This document shows positions 43,752-52,808 of a stretch of 64,000 nucleotides of DNA, in pieces; within the stretch, counting starts at the first letter, position 1; each line of letters starts with the position of its first letter. Source of the DNA: Methanoculleus sp. UBA430. Its GTDB lineage: Archaea > Halobacteriota > Methanomicrobia > Methanomicrobiales > Methanoculleaceae. The notes below the pieces were generated by a model that searched no databases, was not told where the DNA came from, and worked only from the letters and a program-made list of their open reading frames with translations. A program made the position numbers and the translations under genes. Location of the stretch: assembly GCF_002506585.1 (NCBI RefSeq), contig NZ_DAXW01000003.1, positions 179,338-243,337 of the forward strand, written 5' to 3'.

Positions 43752-45057
43752 GTGAACTACCCCGCCCTGAAGGACGGGGCTTCCTGCTTCATCCTTCCTC
43801 TACTGAGGCAAGTCCACAGGCTCTATGGCGCGTTCCGCACCTGCTACTCCGACAAGGTTCTGTTCTTGCAGGGCAAATTTCTTGATATTGATTGCCGCGT
43901 TGATGTCACGGTCGTGGTGAGTGCCGCAGTCGGGACAGACCCATTCCCGGTCTGAAAGTGTGAGATCCCGCTTGAGATGCCCACACTGATGACAAATCTT
44001 TGAGGAGGGATCAAACCTCCCGATCGCGAGAAGGGTCTTCCCGTATTTTCGGCACTTATATTCCAGCATCGTGAAGAACGTGCTCCACGATGCATCTCCA
44101 ATGCTCAGTGCGAGGTTATGATTCTTCTGCATTCCGGAGACGTTCAACGATTCTACTGCGATTGCTTGGTTCTCGCTCACAACTCGGAAAGAGAGGTTGT
44201 GCAGGAAATCGTTTCTCTGGTTTGCTACCTTCTCGTGACACCGGGCAAGTTTCCTGATGGCCTTCTGGCGATTCTTCGATCCCTTCTTCTTCCGGGATAG
44301 TCTGCGCTGGAGGCACTTCAGCCTCCCGAGAGACTTACGCAGGTTCCTCGGGTTCCCCACCTTCTCTCCCGTCGATAGTGTAGCGAAGTCGGTCAGACCT
44401 ACATCGATACCGAGCGTAGTTTTGGATGAGAACGGCGCGGGCGCGGGCGCGGGGTTCCCGTCGTCGACGAGAATCGAGACAAACCATGTCCCGGTCGAAG
44501 TGACCGATACGGTTGCCGATTTCATCTTCCCGGAGAACATCCTGTGGAAGATGGTTCTGATCTCGCCGATCTTCGGGAGTTTGATCTGATGTCGCCCGAA
44601 ATTCACAGCGTAATGCTGAGGCACCTGAAAGGATTGTACCGGATTTTTCTTAGACTTGAACAGGGGAAATCCTTTCTTCTCCCGGAAGAACCGGGTGAAA
44701 GCGTTATCAAGATTCTTGTTTGCAATCTGGAGTGACTGTGAGTTGACCTCTTTGAGCCACGGGTGTTCTTCCTTGAGTGCGGGAAGGCGGTTATTCAGGT
44801 CAAAACAGGATAGTTTCTGACCATCCTGTTCGTATGCTCGGATCTTCTGCTCCAGAGAATGGTTGTACACAAACCGACAGGCATGGATGTGCTGCATGAG
44901 GAGAGGTACTTGCCCCCGAGAAGGGTACATCCGATACTTGTAGGCCTGGAGCATACGAATAATATTGGGCCTTATAATAAAATGTAGTTTCCGGTAATCT
45001 CTCCGAGAGGGTGACGAAGGGCGGCTTCGCTTTCATCCCCACCCTGAAGGGTGGGGT
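43752..45057 (-). mobile_element. Solitary tnpB element of the IS200/IS605 type
   Basis: A tnpB gene flanked by two similar hairpins: at 43763-43784 (CCCCGCCCTGAAGGACGGGG) beyond its stop, and at 45037-45057 (CCCCACCCTGAAGGGTGGGG) before its start. Both resemble the subterminal hairpins of IS605-type ends. There is no tnpA, so the element cannot move by itself. The segment between stop and first hairpin, with the 3' part of the gene, is where an omega RNA would be encoded. Exact ends are not fixed from sequence alone. Confidence 0.75.
43800..44954 (-). CDS. tnpB: RNA-guided nuclease TnpB (IS200/IS605)
   Basis: 384 residues and apparently intact. RuvC catalytic residues: Asp184 (TLGIDVGLTDF), Glu268 (AIAVESLNVSG), Asp350 (HDRDINAAINI). 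A zinc ribbon lies between the last two (CHQCG at 321-325 and CPDCG at 340-344). TnpB cuts DNA guided by an RNA from the element's right end and keeps the element in place. An AT-rich TATA at about 44970-44984 suggests a leaderless message. Confidence 0.95.
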   Translation of the reverse strand: MLQAYKYRMYPSRGQVPLLMQHIHACRFVYNHSLEQKIRAYEQDGQKLSCFDLNNRLPALKEEHPWLKEVNSQSLQIANKNLDNAFTRFFREKKGFPLFKSKKNPVQSFQVPQHYAVNFGRHQIKLPKIGEIRTIFHRMFSGKMKSATVSVTSTGTWFVSILVDDGNPAPAPAPFSSKTTLGIDVGLTDFATLSTGEKVGNPRNLRKSLGRLKCLQRRLSRKKKGSKNRQKAIRKLARCHEKVANQRNDFLHNLSFRVVSENQAIAVESLNVSGMQKNHNLALSIGDASWSTFFTMLEYKCRKYGKTLLAIGRFDPSSKICHQCGHLKRDLTLSDREWVCPDCGTHHDRDINAAINIKKFALQEQNLVGVAGAERAIEPVDLPQ

Positions 45058-45134
45058 CTTCCCGCTCCGCCCCCTTCACCCCCACAAGATAAAGTAGGAC
45101 CTCTTCCCATACGCGACACCCTGAGGTGAACAGA

Positions 45135-45371
45135 ATGGCACGAACAATATCGGTGCTGAAGTGGGAGAGCAAAACAGAGGTCGAGAACGCCGTCCATGAT
45201 ATAAAGGCAGAGATGGACCGGGAAGGGGGGCTATCCAAGGAGACGGAGCGGGCGATGCAGCACTCGCTCATGGTGGCCGATCCCGACCTCACCGAGCATT
45301 TCCTGAAGCAAGTCCGGGAGCACGTCCCCGATGCGCTCCACTACTTTGAGGAGCACGGCGGCGGGGCGTAG
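45135..45371 (+). CDS. Hypothetical small acidic helical protein
   Basis: 78 residues, mostly helical, charged: ARTISVLKWESKTEVENAVHDIKAEM and DLTEHFLKQVREHVPDALHYFEEHGG. GAGGTGA seven bases before ATG 45135 supports the start. AGATAAAGTAG near 45085-45095 may be its promoter. It lies between the TnpB element and purM. Unrecognised. Confidence 0.6.
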   Translation: MARTISVLKWESKTEVENAVHDIKAEMDREGGLSKETERAMQHSLMVADPDLTEHFLKQVREHVPDALHYFEEHGGGA

Positions 45372-45412
45372 ACGCGAATATCGGACAGGTGTGAGGGGCG
45401 AGGGGAGATCCC

Positions 45413-46408
45413 TCACTTAATCTCGACGCCCTTCAGCCGGACGCCGGGCTCCCGTGTCACCGTGCCGACCACCCGGGCGTCGGGGATGATCGCCCGGATG
45501 GCGGCGACGCTCTTCTCCGGGGCGACGAAGGCGTAGCCCATGCCCATGTTGAAGGTGCGGTACATCTCGACGTCGCTTATGCCGCCGGCCTCCTGCAGCC
45601 AGGCAAAGATTGCCGGGACCGCGAGGGGATCGGTGACGGAGAACCCGTAGCCCGTGAGCCGCGTAAAGTTCAGGAGCCCGCCGCCGGTGACGTGGCACAT
45701 CCCGTGGATTGCGCAGGCTTCCGTCACCCGGAGCACCTCGGCGTAGATCCGGGTCGGGGTCAGGAGTTCCTGCCCGAGGGTCCTGTCGTTCGCAAGCCTT
45801 GTCTCGTAGGAGGCGCAGTCCTCGACGACTTTCCGGGCGAGGGTTAAGCCGTTGCTGTGGATGCCGCTTGAGGGGACGCCGACGATGACGTCGCCGGGGA
45901 CGATCGCTTCACCCGTGACGACCTTCTCTTTCTTCTGGACCCCAAGGCACGTCCCCGCAAGGTCGAGGCCGTTCACGAGCCCTTTCAGGGTCGCGGTCTC
46001 GCCGCCGACGATGTTCATGTTCGCGAGTCTCGCACCCTCGTTCAAGCCCCGGCCGATCTGGGCCATCTTCTCCGGCAAGAGGGCATCGGTCGCGATATAG
46101 TCGACGAACGCCACCGGTTCGAGGTTCATCACGTAAAGGTCGTTGACGTTCATCGCGATGCAGTCGATCCCGACGGTGCTCCAGTCACCGAGCTCGTCCG
46201 CGACGAGCATCTTCGTCCCGACGCCGTCAACCGCGAGCGCGAGGACATAGGGGCCGCAGTCGATCATCCCGGCGAAGTGCCCGACCTTCCCGAGCATTCC
46301 GAACGCACCGGTCCTCCGGTAGGTAAGCGAGTCGATCAGCGCCCGCACCGAACGGGCCTCGAGGTCGATATCGACCCCTGCTTCACGGTAGGTATGTTCT
46401 TCAGTCAT
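45413..46408 (-). CDS. purM: Phosphoribosylformylglycinamidine cyclo-ligase (AIR synthase)
   Basis: 331 residues. It closes the imidazole ring in purine synthesis with ATP. Seen: YREAGVDIDLEARSVRALI, DGVGTKMLVA, DCIAMNVNDL, VGGETATL and GIHSNGLTLARKV, all PurM marks. ATG 46408 overlaps the aspartate kinase stop by eight bases, so the two are translated together, though the pathways differ. Confidence 0.96.
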   Translation of the reverse strand: MTEEHTYREAGVDIDLEARSVRALIDSLTYRRTGAFGMLGKVGHFAGMIDCGPYVLALAVDGVGTKMLVADELGDWSTVGIDCIAMNVNDLYVMNLEPVAFVDYIATDALLPEKMAQIGRGLNEGARLANMNIVGGETATLKGLVNGLDLAGTCLGVQKKEKVVTGEAIVPGDVIVGVPSSGIHSNGLTLARKVVEDCASYETRLANDRTLGQELLTPTRIYAEVLRVTEACAIHGMCHVTGGGLLNFTRLTGYGFSVTDPLAVPAIFAWLQEAGGISDVEMYRTFNMGMGYAFVAPEKSVAAIRAIIPDARVVGTVTREPGVRLKGVEIK

Positions 46409-47801
46409 CTGAGTTCTCCGAGAGACGGAATTCGTCGTGCAACACCTGCAGGGCCCGCTTGCCGTCTCCACCCTTCACGACGAACGAAACGTTCACTTCG
46501 CTTGAGCCCTGCGAGATCATCATGGTGTTGATAGAGGCCCGGCCGAGCGCGGAGAAGATCCGGCCTCCCGTCCCGGGGGTCCCGGCCATCCCCGCACCCA
46601 CGACGGCGACCGCAGCGACGTCGCGATCGTAGGTGGCCTCGCGCACGACACCTTGCTGCACGATCGGATCGAGCGCGGCCATCGCGGCCTCAAGGTGGGA
46701 CTCGTCGATGATGAGGGAGATGTTGGCTTCAGAGGAGCCCTGCGAGATCATCATGACGTTCACCTCCCGCTCCGCGAGCGCGGAGAAGATCGTCTTTGCA
46801 ACCCCGGGACGGCCGATCATCTGCGCACCGTTGACGTTGACCAGGGCCACCTTCTCGATCAGGGCGACGGCCTTGACCACCCGCTTCTCCTGGTGCTTAT
46901 CCCGGAGGATGAGGGTCCCGGGGACTTCAGGCCGGAAGGAGTTCTTGACCCGGATCGGGATATCCTTCTGCATCGCGGGCTCGACCGACCGCGGGTGGAG
47001 GACCTTTGCGCCGAAGAACGAGAGCTCCATCACCTCAAGATAGGAGATGTCGTCGAGAACCCGGGCGTCTCTGATGATCCGGGGATCAGACGTCATCACC
47101 CCGTCGACGTCGGTCCAGATCCAGATCTCGTCGGCATCGATCCCGGCGCCGAGGACGGCAGCCGAGTAGTCGGAGCCGCTCCGCCCGAGGGTAGTGACGA
47201 CGCCCTGCTCGGTCGCCCCCATGAACCCCATGATCACCGGGACGGAGTCCGCAAGGAGCGGGGTTACCCGGCTCCGGATCTTCGCTTCACTCGCCGGGAG
47301 AGCGCGGGCGTCCCCGTGGTTCGCGGTCGTGACGATCCCGGCCTCGGCACCGTCGAGGGCGACCGAGGGGATACCGCGCTGCCGGAGGGCGGCCGAGACG
47401 ATCGGGGCGGAAAGCCGCTCCCCGAAGGAGATGATGTAGTCGCGGGACCGGGGCGTCAGCTCCTTTAAGGTATGCACCGCGCTGAGGATGTTCTGCAGCC
47501 GGACAAACCGGTCGTCGATGACCGCGGTCGCCTCGTCTACGTAGTCGGGGGCCGCCTCCTCGAGGAGCCGGGTGTGCCGGGTCCGCATCGTCCGGAGGAG
47601 ATCCCCGATCAGGGGCTGCTCCTTACTCGTTACGACCTCGTCGGTCACCGCGATGATCTGGTCGGTGACCTTCGAGCATGCCGACACGACAATCGCGACC
47701 TCGTCACCTGCTCGCCGATGTGATTCTACAATGTCTGCGACCCGCCGGATACAGTCCGCCTCTCCAACGGAGGTGCCGCCAAATTTCATTAAAAGCCTCA
47801 T
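46401..47801 (-). CDS. lysC: Aspartate kinase
   Basis: 466 residues. It phosphorylates aspartate, opening the lysine, threonine, methionine and homoserine branch. Seen: KFGGTSVGEAD at the N-terminus, GRSGSDYSAAVLGAGIDADEIWIWTDVDGVMTSDPRI, and two C-terminal ACT domains (ALVNVNGAQMIGRPGVAKTIFSALAEREVNVMMISQGSSEANIS and its partner), which usually bind feedback amino acids. It diverges from tfrA over an AT-rich core, 47829-47844, where oppositely directed TATA boxes overlap. Confidence 0.96.
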   Translation of the reverse strand: MRLLMKFGGTSVGEADCIRRVADIVESHRRAGDEVAIVVSACSKVTDQIIAVTDEVVTSKEQPLIGDLLRTMRTRHTRLLEEAAPDYVDEATAVIDDRFVRLQNILSAVHTLKELTPRSRDYIISFGERLSAPIVSAALRQRGIPSVALDGAEAGIVTTANHGDARALPASEAKIRSRVTPLLADSVPVIMGFMGATEQGVVTTLGRSGSDYSAAVLGAGIDADEIWIWTDVDGVMTSDPRIIRDARVLDDISYLEVMELSFFGAKVLHPRSVEPAMQKDIPIRVKNSFRPEVPGTLILRDKHQEKRVVKAVALIEKVALVNVNGAQMIGRPGVAKTIFSALAEREVNVMMISQGSSEANISLIIDESHLEAAMAALDPIVQQGVVREATYDRDVAAVAVVGAGMAGTPGTGGRIFSALGRASINTMMISQGSSEVNVSFVVKGGDGKRALQVLHDEFRLSENSDD

Positions 47802-47828
47802 TCTGGCTCACGCGTCCCCTGCAATTGC

Positions 47829-47844
47829 TTTATGGTATTATACA
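47829..47844. promoter_or_regulatory. Overlapping divergent TATA boxes of lysC and tfrA
   Basis: TTTATGGTATTATACA on the plus strand points at tfrA (ATG 47862). The complement TATAATACC points at lysC (ATG 47801). Both are 20-40 bases from their start codons, so the polymerases would compete. Confidence 0.55.
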
Positions 47845-47861
47845 ACTCACCGACTAATAAG

Positions 47862-49493
47862 ATGCTTGTAGACGAGAGTGTGGACGCGCACGTGCTGGTT
47901 ATCGGAAGCGGCGGCGCCGGGGTGCGGGCTGCGATCGAGGCCTCCCGGTACGGCGGCGTTGTCCTGGTCTCCAAGACCATTGCCGGCAAGGGCGGGTGCA
48001 CGACGATGGCAGAGGGCGGCTTCAACGCCGTCCTCCGTGAGGCGGACTCGATCGACGTCCACCATGAGGACACGCTGAAGGGCGGGGCGTACCTCAACGA
48101 CCCGGCACTCGTGGACGCGCTGGTCCATGAAGCGCCGGAACGAATGAACGACCTCGTCCGGTGGGGTGCGGTCTTCGACGTCACCGAGGATCGCCAGGTG
48201 GCGCAGCGGCCGTTCGGGGGGCAGCGGTTCCCCCGGACCTGCTACGCCGGGGACCGGACGGGCCACGAGCTGATCATGACCCTCCTCGACCGCCTGGACG
48301 CGACGGATGCGCAGCTCTACCAGGAGGTCTCGGTCGTCGACCTCGTACCGGACGAGAACGGGGCAATCGCCGGTGCGATCGCTCTCGACCGGGACGGGAG
48401 CCCCGTCCTCTTTTCGGCCGACGCCACGGTGCTTGCAACCGGCGGGGGGACCCAGGTCTACGATATATCCACGAACTCCGCCGCCGGGACAGGGGACGGA
48501 TTCGCCATGGGCTACCGGGCGGGGGCGGAGTTGATCGATATGGAGATGGTCCAGTTCCACCCCACCGGGGCGGTCTATCCCTACGACGCCCGCGGCCGCC
48601 TGGTGACGGAGGCGGTCCGGGGCGAGGGCGGGATCCTCTTAAACGCACGGCGGGAGCGGTTCATGGAGCACTACGACCCCGCCCGGATGGAACTCTCGAC
48701 CCGCGACGTGGTGGCCCGGGCGATCGCGACCGAGGTGCTGGAGGGCCGGGGAACGAACCGCGGTGGGGTCTACCTCGACGTAACCCACCTCCCCGCGGAG
48801 ACAATCGAGACCCGGCTCCCGGTGATGCTCGAGCAGTTCCTCGCGTTCGGCGTGGATATCCGGCGGGAGCCGATGGAGGTCGCCCCGACCGCCCACCACA
48901 TCATGGGCGGTCTCCGGATCACCCCGGAGTGCCGGACGACGCTTTCCGGTCTCTTCGCCTGTGGGGAGGTCTCCGGCGGGGTACACGGCGCAAACCGCCT
49001 CGGCGGCAATGCTCTCGCGGAGACACAGGTCTTCGGGAAACGTGCCGGGGAGTCTGCCGGGAAGGCGCCAGCGCGGGGCGGCCGGGTCGACCAGACCCGG
49101 GTCGACGGGGTGCTCCGGATGCTCGACGGCTTCTTCGAGGGGGCTGCGAGCCCCGCCGCTGTCCGGAAGGACCTGAAACTCACGATGTGGAACCAGGCCG
49201 GGATCTTCCGGACCGCCCCCGACCTCCGGACGGCGCTCGGCCACATCCGGCGGCTCGCCGACCAGCGGCTCTGCGCCGCCTCGACGGCGAACCTGCTCGA
49301 ATGCTGCACGGTTCGGAACATGTGCACCACGGCGTCCCTGATCGTCCGGTGCGCTCTCCTGCGACCGGAGAACCGGGGCGCCCACGTCCGGCGGGACGCG
49401 ACGGTTATCACGGAGCCTGCCATGTCGCCGTTCTGCCACACCTACGTCTCCCTCGCCCGCGAAGGGATCGAGCGGCGGGAGGTCGCGGGATGA
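47862..49493 (+). CDS. tfrA: Thiol:fumarate reductase subunit A
   Basis: 543 residues, flavoprotein of the succinate dehydrogenase/fumarate reductase family: FAD loop VLVIGSGGAGVRAAIEA, GGCTTMAEGGFNA, then FHPTGAVYPYDARGRLVTEAVRGEGG and HHIMGG, the substrate-site residues. With TfrB it reduces fumarate to succinate while oxidising CoM-SH and CoB-SH to the heterodisulfide in methanogens. ATG 47862 is preferred over 47832 because the TATA core at 47829-47844 overlaps the longer start. It overlaps tfrB (ATGA). Confidence 0.93.
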   Translation: MLVDESVDAHVLVIGSGGAGVRAAIEASRYGGVVLVSKTIAGKGGCTTMAEGGFNAVLREADSIDVHHEDTLKGGAYLNDPALVDALVHEAPERMNDLVRWGAVFDVTEDRQVAQRPFGGQRFPRTCYAGDRTGHELIMTLLDRLDATDAQLYQEVSVVDLVPDENGAIAGAIALDRDGSPVLFSADATVLATGGGTQVYDISTNSAAGTGDGFAMGYRAGAELIDMEMVQFHPTGAVYPYDARGRLVTEAVRGEGGILLNARRERFMEHYDPARMELSTRDVVARAIATEVLEGRGTNRGGVYLDVTHLPAETIETRLPVMLEQFLAFGVDIRREPMEVAPTAHHIMGGLRITPECRTTLSGLFACGEVSGGVHGANRLGGNALAETQVFGKRAGESAGKAPARGGRVDQTRVDGVLRMLDGFFEGAASPAAVRKDLKLTMWNQAGIFRTAPDLRTALGHIRRLADQRLCAASTANLLECCTVRNMCTTASLIVRCALLRPENRGAHVRRDATVITEPAMSPFCHTYVSLAREGIERREVAG

Positions 49494-50947
49494 AGACGAT
49501 CACCCTCGCGGTCTCGCGGTTCGACCCGGCCGTCGACGCGGAGCCGCACCTTGAAGAGTATACGGTCCGGGTGAACGAAGGCGCCCGGGTCCTCCACGCC
49601 CTCCACGCGATCCGCGACGAGCACGACCCGACGCTCACCTACCGCTACTGCTGCGGGTCGGGGCAGTGCGGGAGCTGCGCCGTCAGGGTGGACGGGACGC
49701 CCGCCCTCGCCTGCATGGCCGAGGCCCGCGACGGGATGACGGTCGAGCCGCTCGACCTCCCGGTCGTGAAAGACCTCACGGTGGATATGGAGCCGGTGAT
49801 CGCAAAGATCGCCCGGATCTGTCCCTCGCCCGACGCGGGGCTCCCGGCAAAGGAGGAGATCGCGGCGATCAAGCCGCTCCGGGACTGCATCGAGTGCCTC
49901 TCGTGCGTCTCGGCCTGCCCGGCGCTCCAGGTGACCGACTTCGCCGGTCCGACAGTCCTCCGGCAGGAGATGCGCCTCGCCCTCGATCCCCGCGACTCCG
50001 GGGACCGGATCACGGATGCCATCGCAAAAGGGCTCTTCTACTGCACGACCTGCAAGCGGTGCACGGAGGTCTGCCCCAAAGAGATCGATATCCCGGGCAA
50101 AGCCATCGAGAAGCTCCGCGAGGTCGCGAACCGCCGCGGGCTGACCCTCCCCCGCCACCGGGAGGTGGCGCAGCTGGTCCGGGAGACGGGCCGGAGCGTC
50201 GAGCGGACACAACCGACGTTCCTTGAGCAGGTGCCCGAGGTGATCGAGCCCGACGGCCCGGTTCGCGGGGAGGTCGGGTTCTTCGTCGGGTGTATGTTCA
50301 ACGGCCGGGTGCCGCAGACGGCGCTTGACGCGATGGAGGTCATGAAGCGCAACGGGATCCGGGTGCTCGTCCCCCACGACCAGGTCTGCTGCGGCTCGCC
50401 GCTGATCCGGACGGGGCAGACGACGGATGTCGAGGACCTGAAGCGAAAGAACATCGAGGCCTTCGCCCGGAGGGGGATCACAACCGTGATGACGATCTGC
50501 GCCGGGTGCGGGGCGACGCTGAAGAACGATTACGAGACGCCGTTTACGATCAAAGACGTCACGGAGGTCCTGACGGAGTACGGGATCGAGCCCCCGGCGA
50601 AGCTCGACGTCCGGGCGACCTACCACGACCCCTGCCACCTCCTCCGGGGCCAGGGTATCCGCGACCAGCCGCGGGCGCTGCTCTGCAACGCCGTCCGGGA
50701 GTTCGTCGAGATGCCCTCGCAGTGCTGCGGCGCCGGCGGCGGCGTCCGGTCGGGGATACCGGAAGAGGCGAAGGCCCTCGGCGCAAAGCGCGACGAGGCT
50801 GTGAAGGCGACCGGGGCCGACGTGGTGGTGACGGTCTGCCCGTTCTGCGAGTTCCATATCGCGGATTGTACAGACGTGCCGGTGAAGAACCTGGTGACGG
50901 TGCTGCTCGAGGGCTACCGGAAGAAGGACGCGAAAACAGGGGAATAG
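49490..50947 (+). CDS. tfrB: Thiol:fumarate reductase subunit B
   Basis: 485 residues. N-terminal [2Fe-2S] domain (CCGSGQCGSC and a later Cys in LACMAEA), two [4Fe-4S] motifs (CIECLSCVSACP and CTTCKRCTEVCPKE), then two CCG domains (CCGSPLIRTGQ, CCGAGGGVRSG) like heterodisulfide reductase HdrB/D. The fusion of SdhB-like and HdrB-like parts is the TfrB hallmark. The start overlaps the tfrA stop, and the longer open frame upstream is only chance. Confidence 0.95.
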   Translation: MKTITLAVSRFDPAVDAEPHLEEYTVRVNEGARVLHALHAIRDEHDPTLTYRYCCGSGQCGSCAVRVDGTPALACMAEARDGMTVEPLDLPVVKDLTVDMEPVIAKIARICPSPDAGLPAKEEIAAIKPLRDCIECLSCVSACPALQVTDFAGPTVLRQEMRLALDPRDSGDRITDAIAKGLFYCTTCKRCTEVCPKEIDIPGKAIEKLREVANRRGLTLPRHREVAQLVRETGRSVERTQPTFLEQVPEVIEPDGPVRGEVGFFVGCMFNGRVPQTALDAMEVMKRNGIRVLVPHDQVCCGSPLIRTGQTTDVEDLKRKNIEAFARRGITTVMTICAGCGATLKNDYETPFTIKDVTEVLTEYGIEPPAKLDVRATYHDPCHLLRGQGIRDQPRALLCNAVREFVEMPSQCCGAGGGVRSGIPEEAKALGAKRDEAVKATGADVVVTVCPFCEFHIADCTDVPVKNLVTVLLEGYRKKDAKTGE

Positions 50948-51042
50948 AGGCCCCGTTTCGCCCGACTATTTTCAGGCTTGTAGAGCCGCCGGGCCGTCCA
51001 GTACGCTGGAGATGTACGGGCGCCGGGAGGACCGGACCGGTA

Positions 51043-51876
51043 TCACAACCGCACGGCGTCGATCAGACCCATTACGAGGTTCGCAAGCCGGCCCAGTCCC
51101 CGTGCCGGGGACCAGACCTCCGGTATGATGTCCCGCTCGTCGTGGACGACGTGTACGACCTTCTGCTCTCCGTCGATATCGACGGTCCCGGCCTGGCCGA
51201 TGACGAACGATGTCGTGCTTGTCCGGATCGTCCCGAGGATCATATCGCCGCCGACCGTGAACGAGGCGAAACTCTCCAGATCCCCGGCGACCGTTCCCTC
51301 GAAGAACCAGATCGGGGGTGGGGCGGTTTCAAACGTGCCCGACTCGTTCTTGACGAAGGCCCGGGCACCTTCGGCGACGGGACCCGGCACCTGTTCGAGG
51401 TCGAGCACGAACTCACCACCGGGGAGCCTGAGCGTCACCGGGCTCCCCGAACCCGCGGCGGCGACGAACGCTCCCGGATCGGCGGTCACGAGGTCGTAGT
51501 TCCGGAGGGGTGGAAGGCTCGTGAGGTTCACCTCGCCGGTCGGCGGGACCGGGCTGAAATACGCAGGATCGGTCATGACCACGCCAACCGCAGGGCCGGA
51601 CGGCAGGCCCGGCGCCGTCGCAGATGCAATATCGGGGAACGTCACGTTCTCATCGAGCAGGATCAGACCGGGGTGCTGCCGTGCAATCTCCTCAGTGATC
51701 GGAACCCTCTGCGGGGTTTCAATGACCGGATTGTACATCGACATGTCCCTGGGCGTGACCCACTCGTCGAAGGTATCGAGCCAGTTCGTGGTGCCCCCGG
51801 TGGAGGGCGCCGGAGCCGCGGCGGAACCCGCCGGAAGGAGGAACGCCAATATCAGGAGTATTTTAATTACCCGCAT
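51043..51876 (-). CDS. Secreted protein resembling a metallopeptidase (M12B-type) propeptide, without the peptidase
   Basis: 277 residues. It has a signal peptide (VIKILLILAFLLPAGSAAA) and a region near 155-255 with FFEGTVAGDLESFASFTVGGDMILGTIRTSTTSFVIG and then VVHVVHDERDI. That order matches the propeptide of reprolysin-type zinc peptidases. No HExxH follows; the protein ends about 25 residues later, and no metallopeptidase gene adjoins. It may be a stand-alone propeptide acting as inhibitor or chaperone, or a truncated enzyme. The shared 30-bp promoter element lies at 51918-51947. Confidence 0.6.
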   Translation of the reverse strand: MRVIKILLILAFLLPAGSAAAPAPSTGGTTNWLDTFDEWVTPRDMSMYNPVIETPQRVPITEEIARQHPGLILLDENVTFPDIASATAPGLPSGPAVGVVMTDPAYFSPVPPTGEVNLTSLPPLRNYDLVTADPGAFVAAAGSGSPVTLRLPGGEFVLDLEQVPGPVAEGARAFVKNESGTFETAPPPIWFFEGTVAGDLESFASFTVGGDMILGTIRTSTTSFVIGQAGTVDIDGEQKVVHVVHDERDIIPEVWSPARGLGRLANLVMGLIDAVRL

Positions 51877-51917
51877 ACCCGGTCACTTCATTGGTTGAGA
51901 GAGGTCTCGACATTCTT

Positions 51918-51947
51918 CTATAAACGATTTCTGTGTCGCGCGTCTAC
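51918..51947 (-). promoter_or_regulatory. Shared secreted-protein promoter element, copy a
   Basis: Plus-strand reading CTATAAA...TTTCTGTG...GCGCGTCTAC; on the minus strand this is a TATA box (TTTATAG) with a GTAGACGCGCG-type sequence just upstream. It matches copy b at 27 of 30 positions by eye. It is positioned to drive the gene starting at 51876. Confidence 0.7.
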
Positions 51948-51985
51948 GCGTCGGGGCTTCCGGATGGTTCCATAGCCGGAAAACG

Positions 51986-52243
51986 TCAGCCATGTGCAGG
52001 AGGCAGACCGGACGGCAGGAGAGCTGACACGAGAACGACGAGTATTGATTGTTTCATCAGGCCACTGCTGGCGGGAGTGCCTGCGTAGATCGTGGCGATG
52101 GTGCCGGACGCCGCTGCCATGATTCCTATCCCGAGCGAAACCACCGGGCGCCGTTTTCCCCGTCCCAGCTTCCCGACCAGAGCTATAAGAGCGAAAGGCC
52201 ATGCGAGGACGAAGGCGATGGCCGGAAAGAAGAGCAGACTCAC
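51986..52243 (-). CDS. Small membrane protein, coupled to the gene before it
   Basis: 85 residues from GTG 52243, which overlaps the preceding stop (GTGA). Three hydrophobic segments: LLFFPAIAFVLAWPFALIALVG, VSLGIGIMAAASGTIATIYAG and QSILVVLVSALLPSG. No family recognised. Codon pattern and coupling support a real gene; it likely works with the exported protein encoded just upstream. Confidence 0.55.
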   Translation of the reverse strand: MSLLFFPAIAFVLAWPFALIALVGKLGRGKRRPVVSLGIGIMAAASGTIATIYAGTPASSGLMKQSILVVLVSALLPSGLPPAHG

Positions 52244-52584
52244 GGTGCGTCCTTCCCGCGGGACCTCCGGATGAGGAAGTAGCCCACCAGGAGCACGATC
52301 ACGGCCCCGAGAGCGCACGCGAGGTGCACGGGGTTGTAGAAGATGCTGAACACACTTTCGGCGCCGTGATACGTCGTCGTATCTGCGGGCTCCGCAAGCC
52401 CGGTCTGCCGGGTATTCTCCAGATCGGCTGCCGATGCCTCACCACTTGTCGGGTCGACCTGCACGCCTTCACCCGGACCCGTGGCTGCATGTGCAATACC
52501 ATTGCCGGCCAGGATGAAGAGCAGCAGGGCGATGCAGATCAGCCCTCCCCGACCGGTACCGTTTATGAATCGTCTTTTGTTCAT
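52240..52584 (-). CDS. Exported protein with C-terminal membrane anchor
   Basis: 114 residues. Signal peptide (LICIALLLFILAGNGIAHA), an acidic Thr/Ser-rich extracellular stretch (about 35-75), one membrane helix (LACALGAVIVLLVGYFLI) and a basic tail RRSRGKDAP. The overall plan is of a small surface protein. It is followed by a coupled small membrane gene and preceded by promoter element b. Unrecognised. Confidence 0.6.
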   Translation of the reverse strand: MNKRRFINGTGRGGLICIALLLFILAGNGIAHAATGPGEGVQVDPTSGEASAADLENTRQTGLAEPADTTTYHGAESVFSIFYNPVHLACALGAVIVLLVGYFLIRRSRGKDAP

Positions 52585-52653
52585 CGATCTTCACCTGCCG
52601 GTGTGTCCCGGCATACCGATCCCGGTATTCACGATGGAGACGTCGACGCTCTC

Positions 52654-52683
52654 CTATAAACCCTTTCTGTGCCGCGCGTCTAC
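52654..52683 (-). promoter_or_regulatory. Shared secreted-protein promoter element, copy b
   Basis: CTATAAACCC, TTTCTGTG and GCGCGTCTAC in the same spacing as copy a. As a minus-strand promoter its TATA would start transcription near 52631, giving a leader of about 45 bases to the gene at 52584. Confidence 0.7.
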
Positions 52684-52808
52684 ACATCGAGTCCATCCGA
52701 TCGATTCCGAGCGCAGAACGAACGCAACAGGCCGGAACCCGGGTTGAGCCGGGGAGGGACCCTTCATCCCGGTAGCCACCAGCCGACCGGAACCCTGATG
52801 CCGGGGAC

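Noticed and set aside
48161..49489. Upstream extension of the tfrB frame by over 440 codons
   Set aside because: It lies wholly inside tfrA in another frame; the ATG at 49490 overlaps the tfrA stop and begins the normal TfrB N-terminus.
52100..52584. Sortase-type anchor in the exported protein at 52240
   Set aside because: There is a membrane helix and basic tail but no LPxTG-like motif before it, and no archaeosortase PGF motif.
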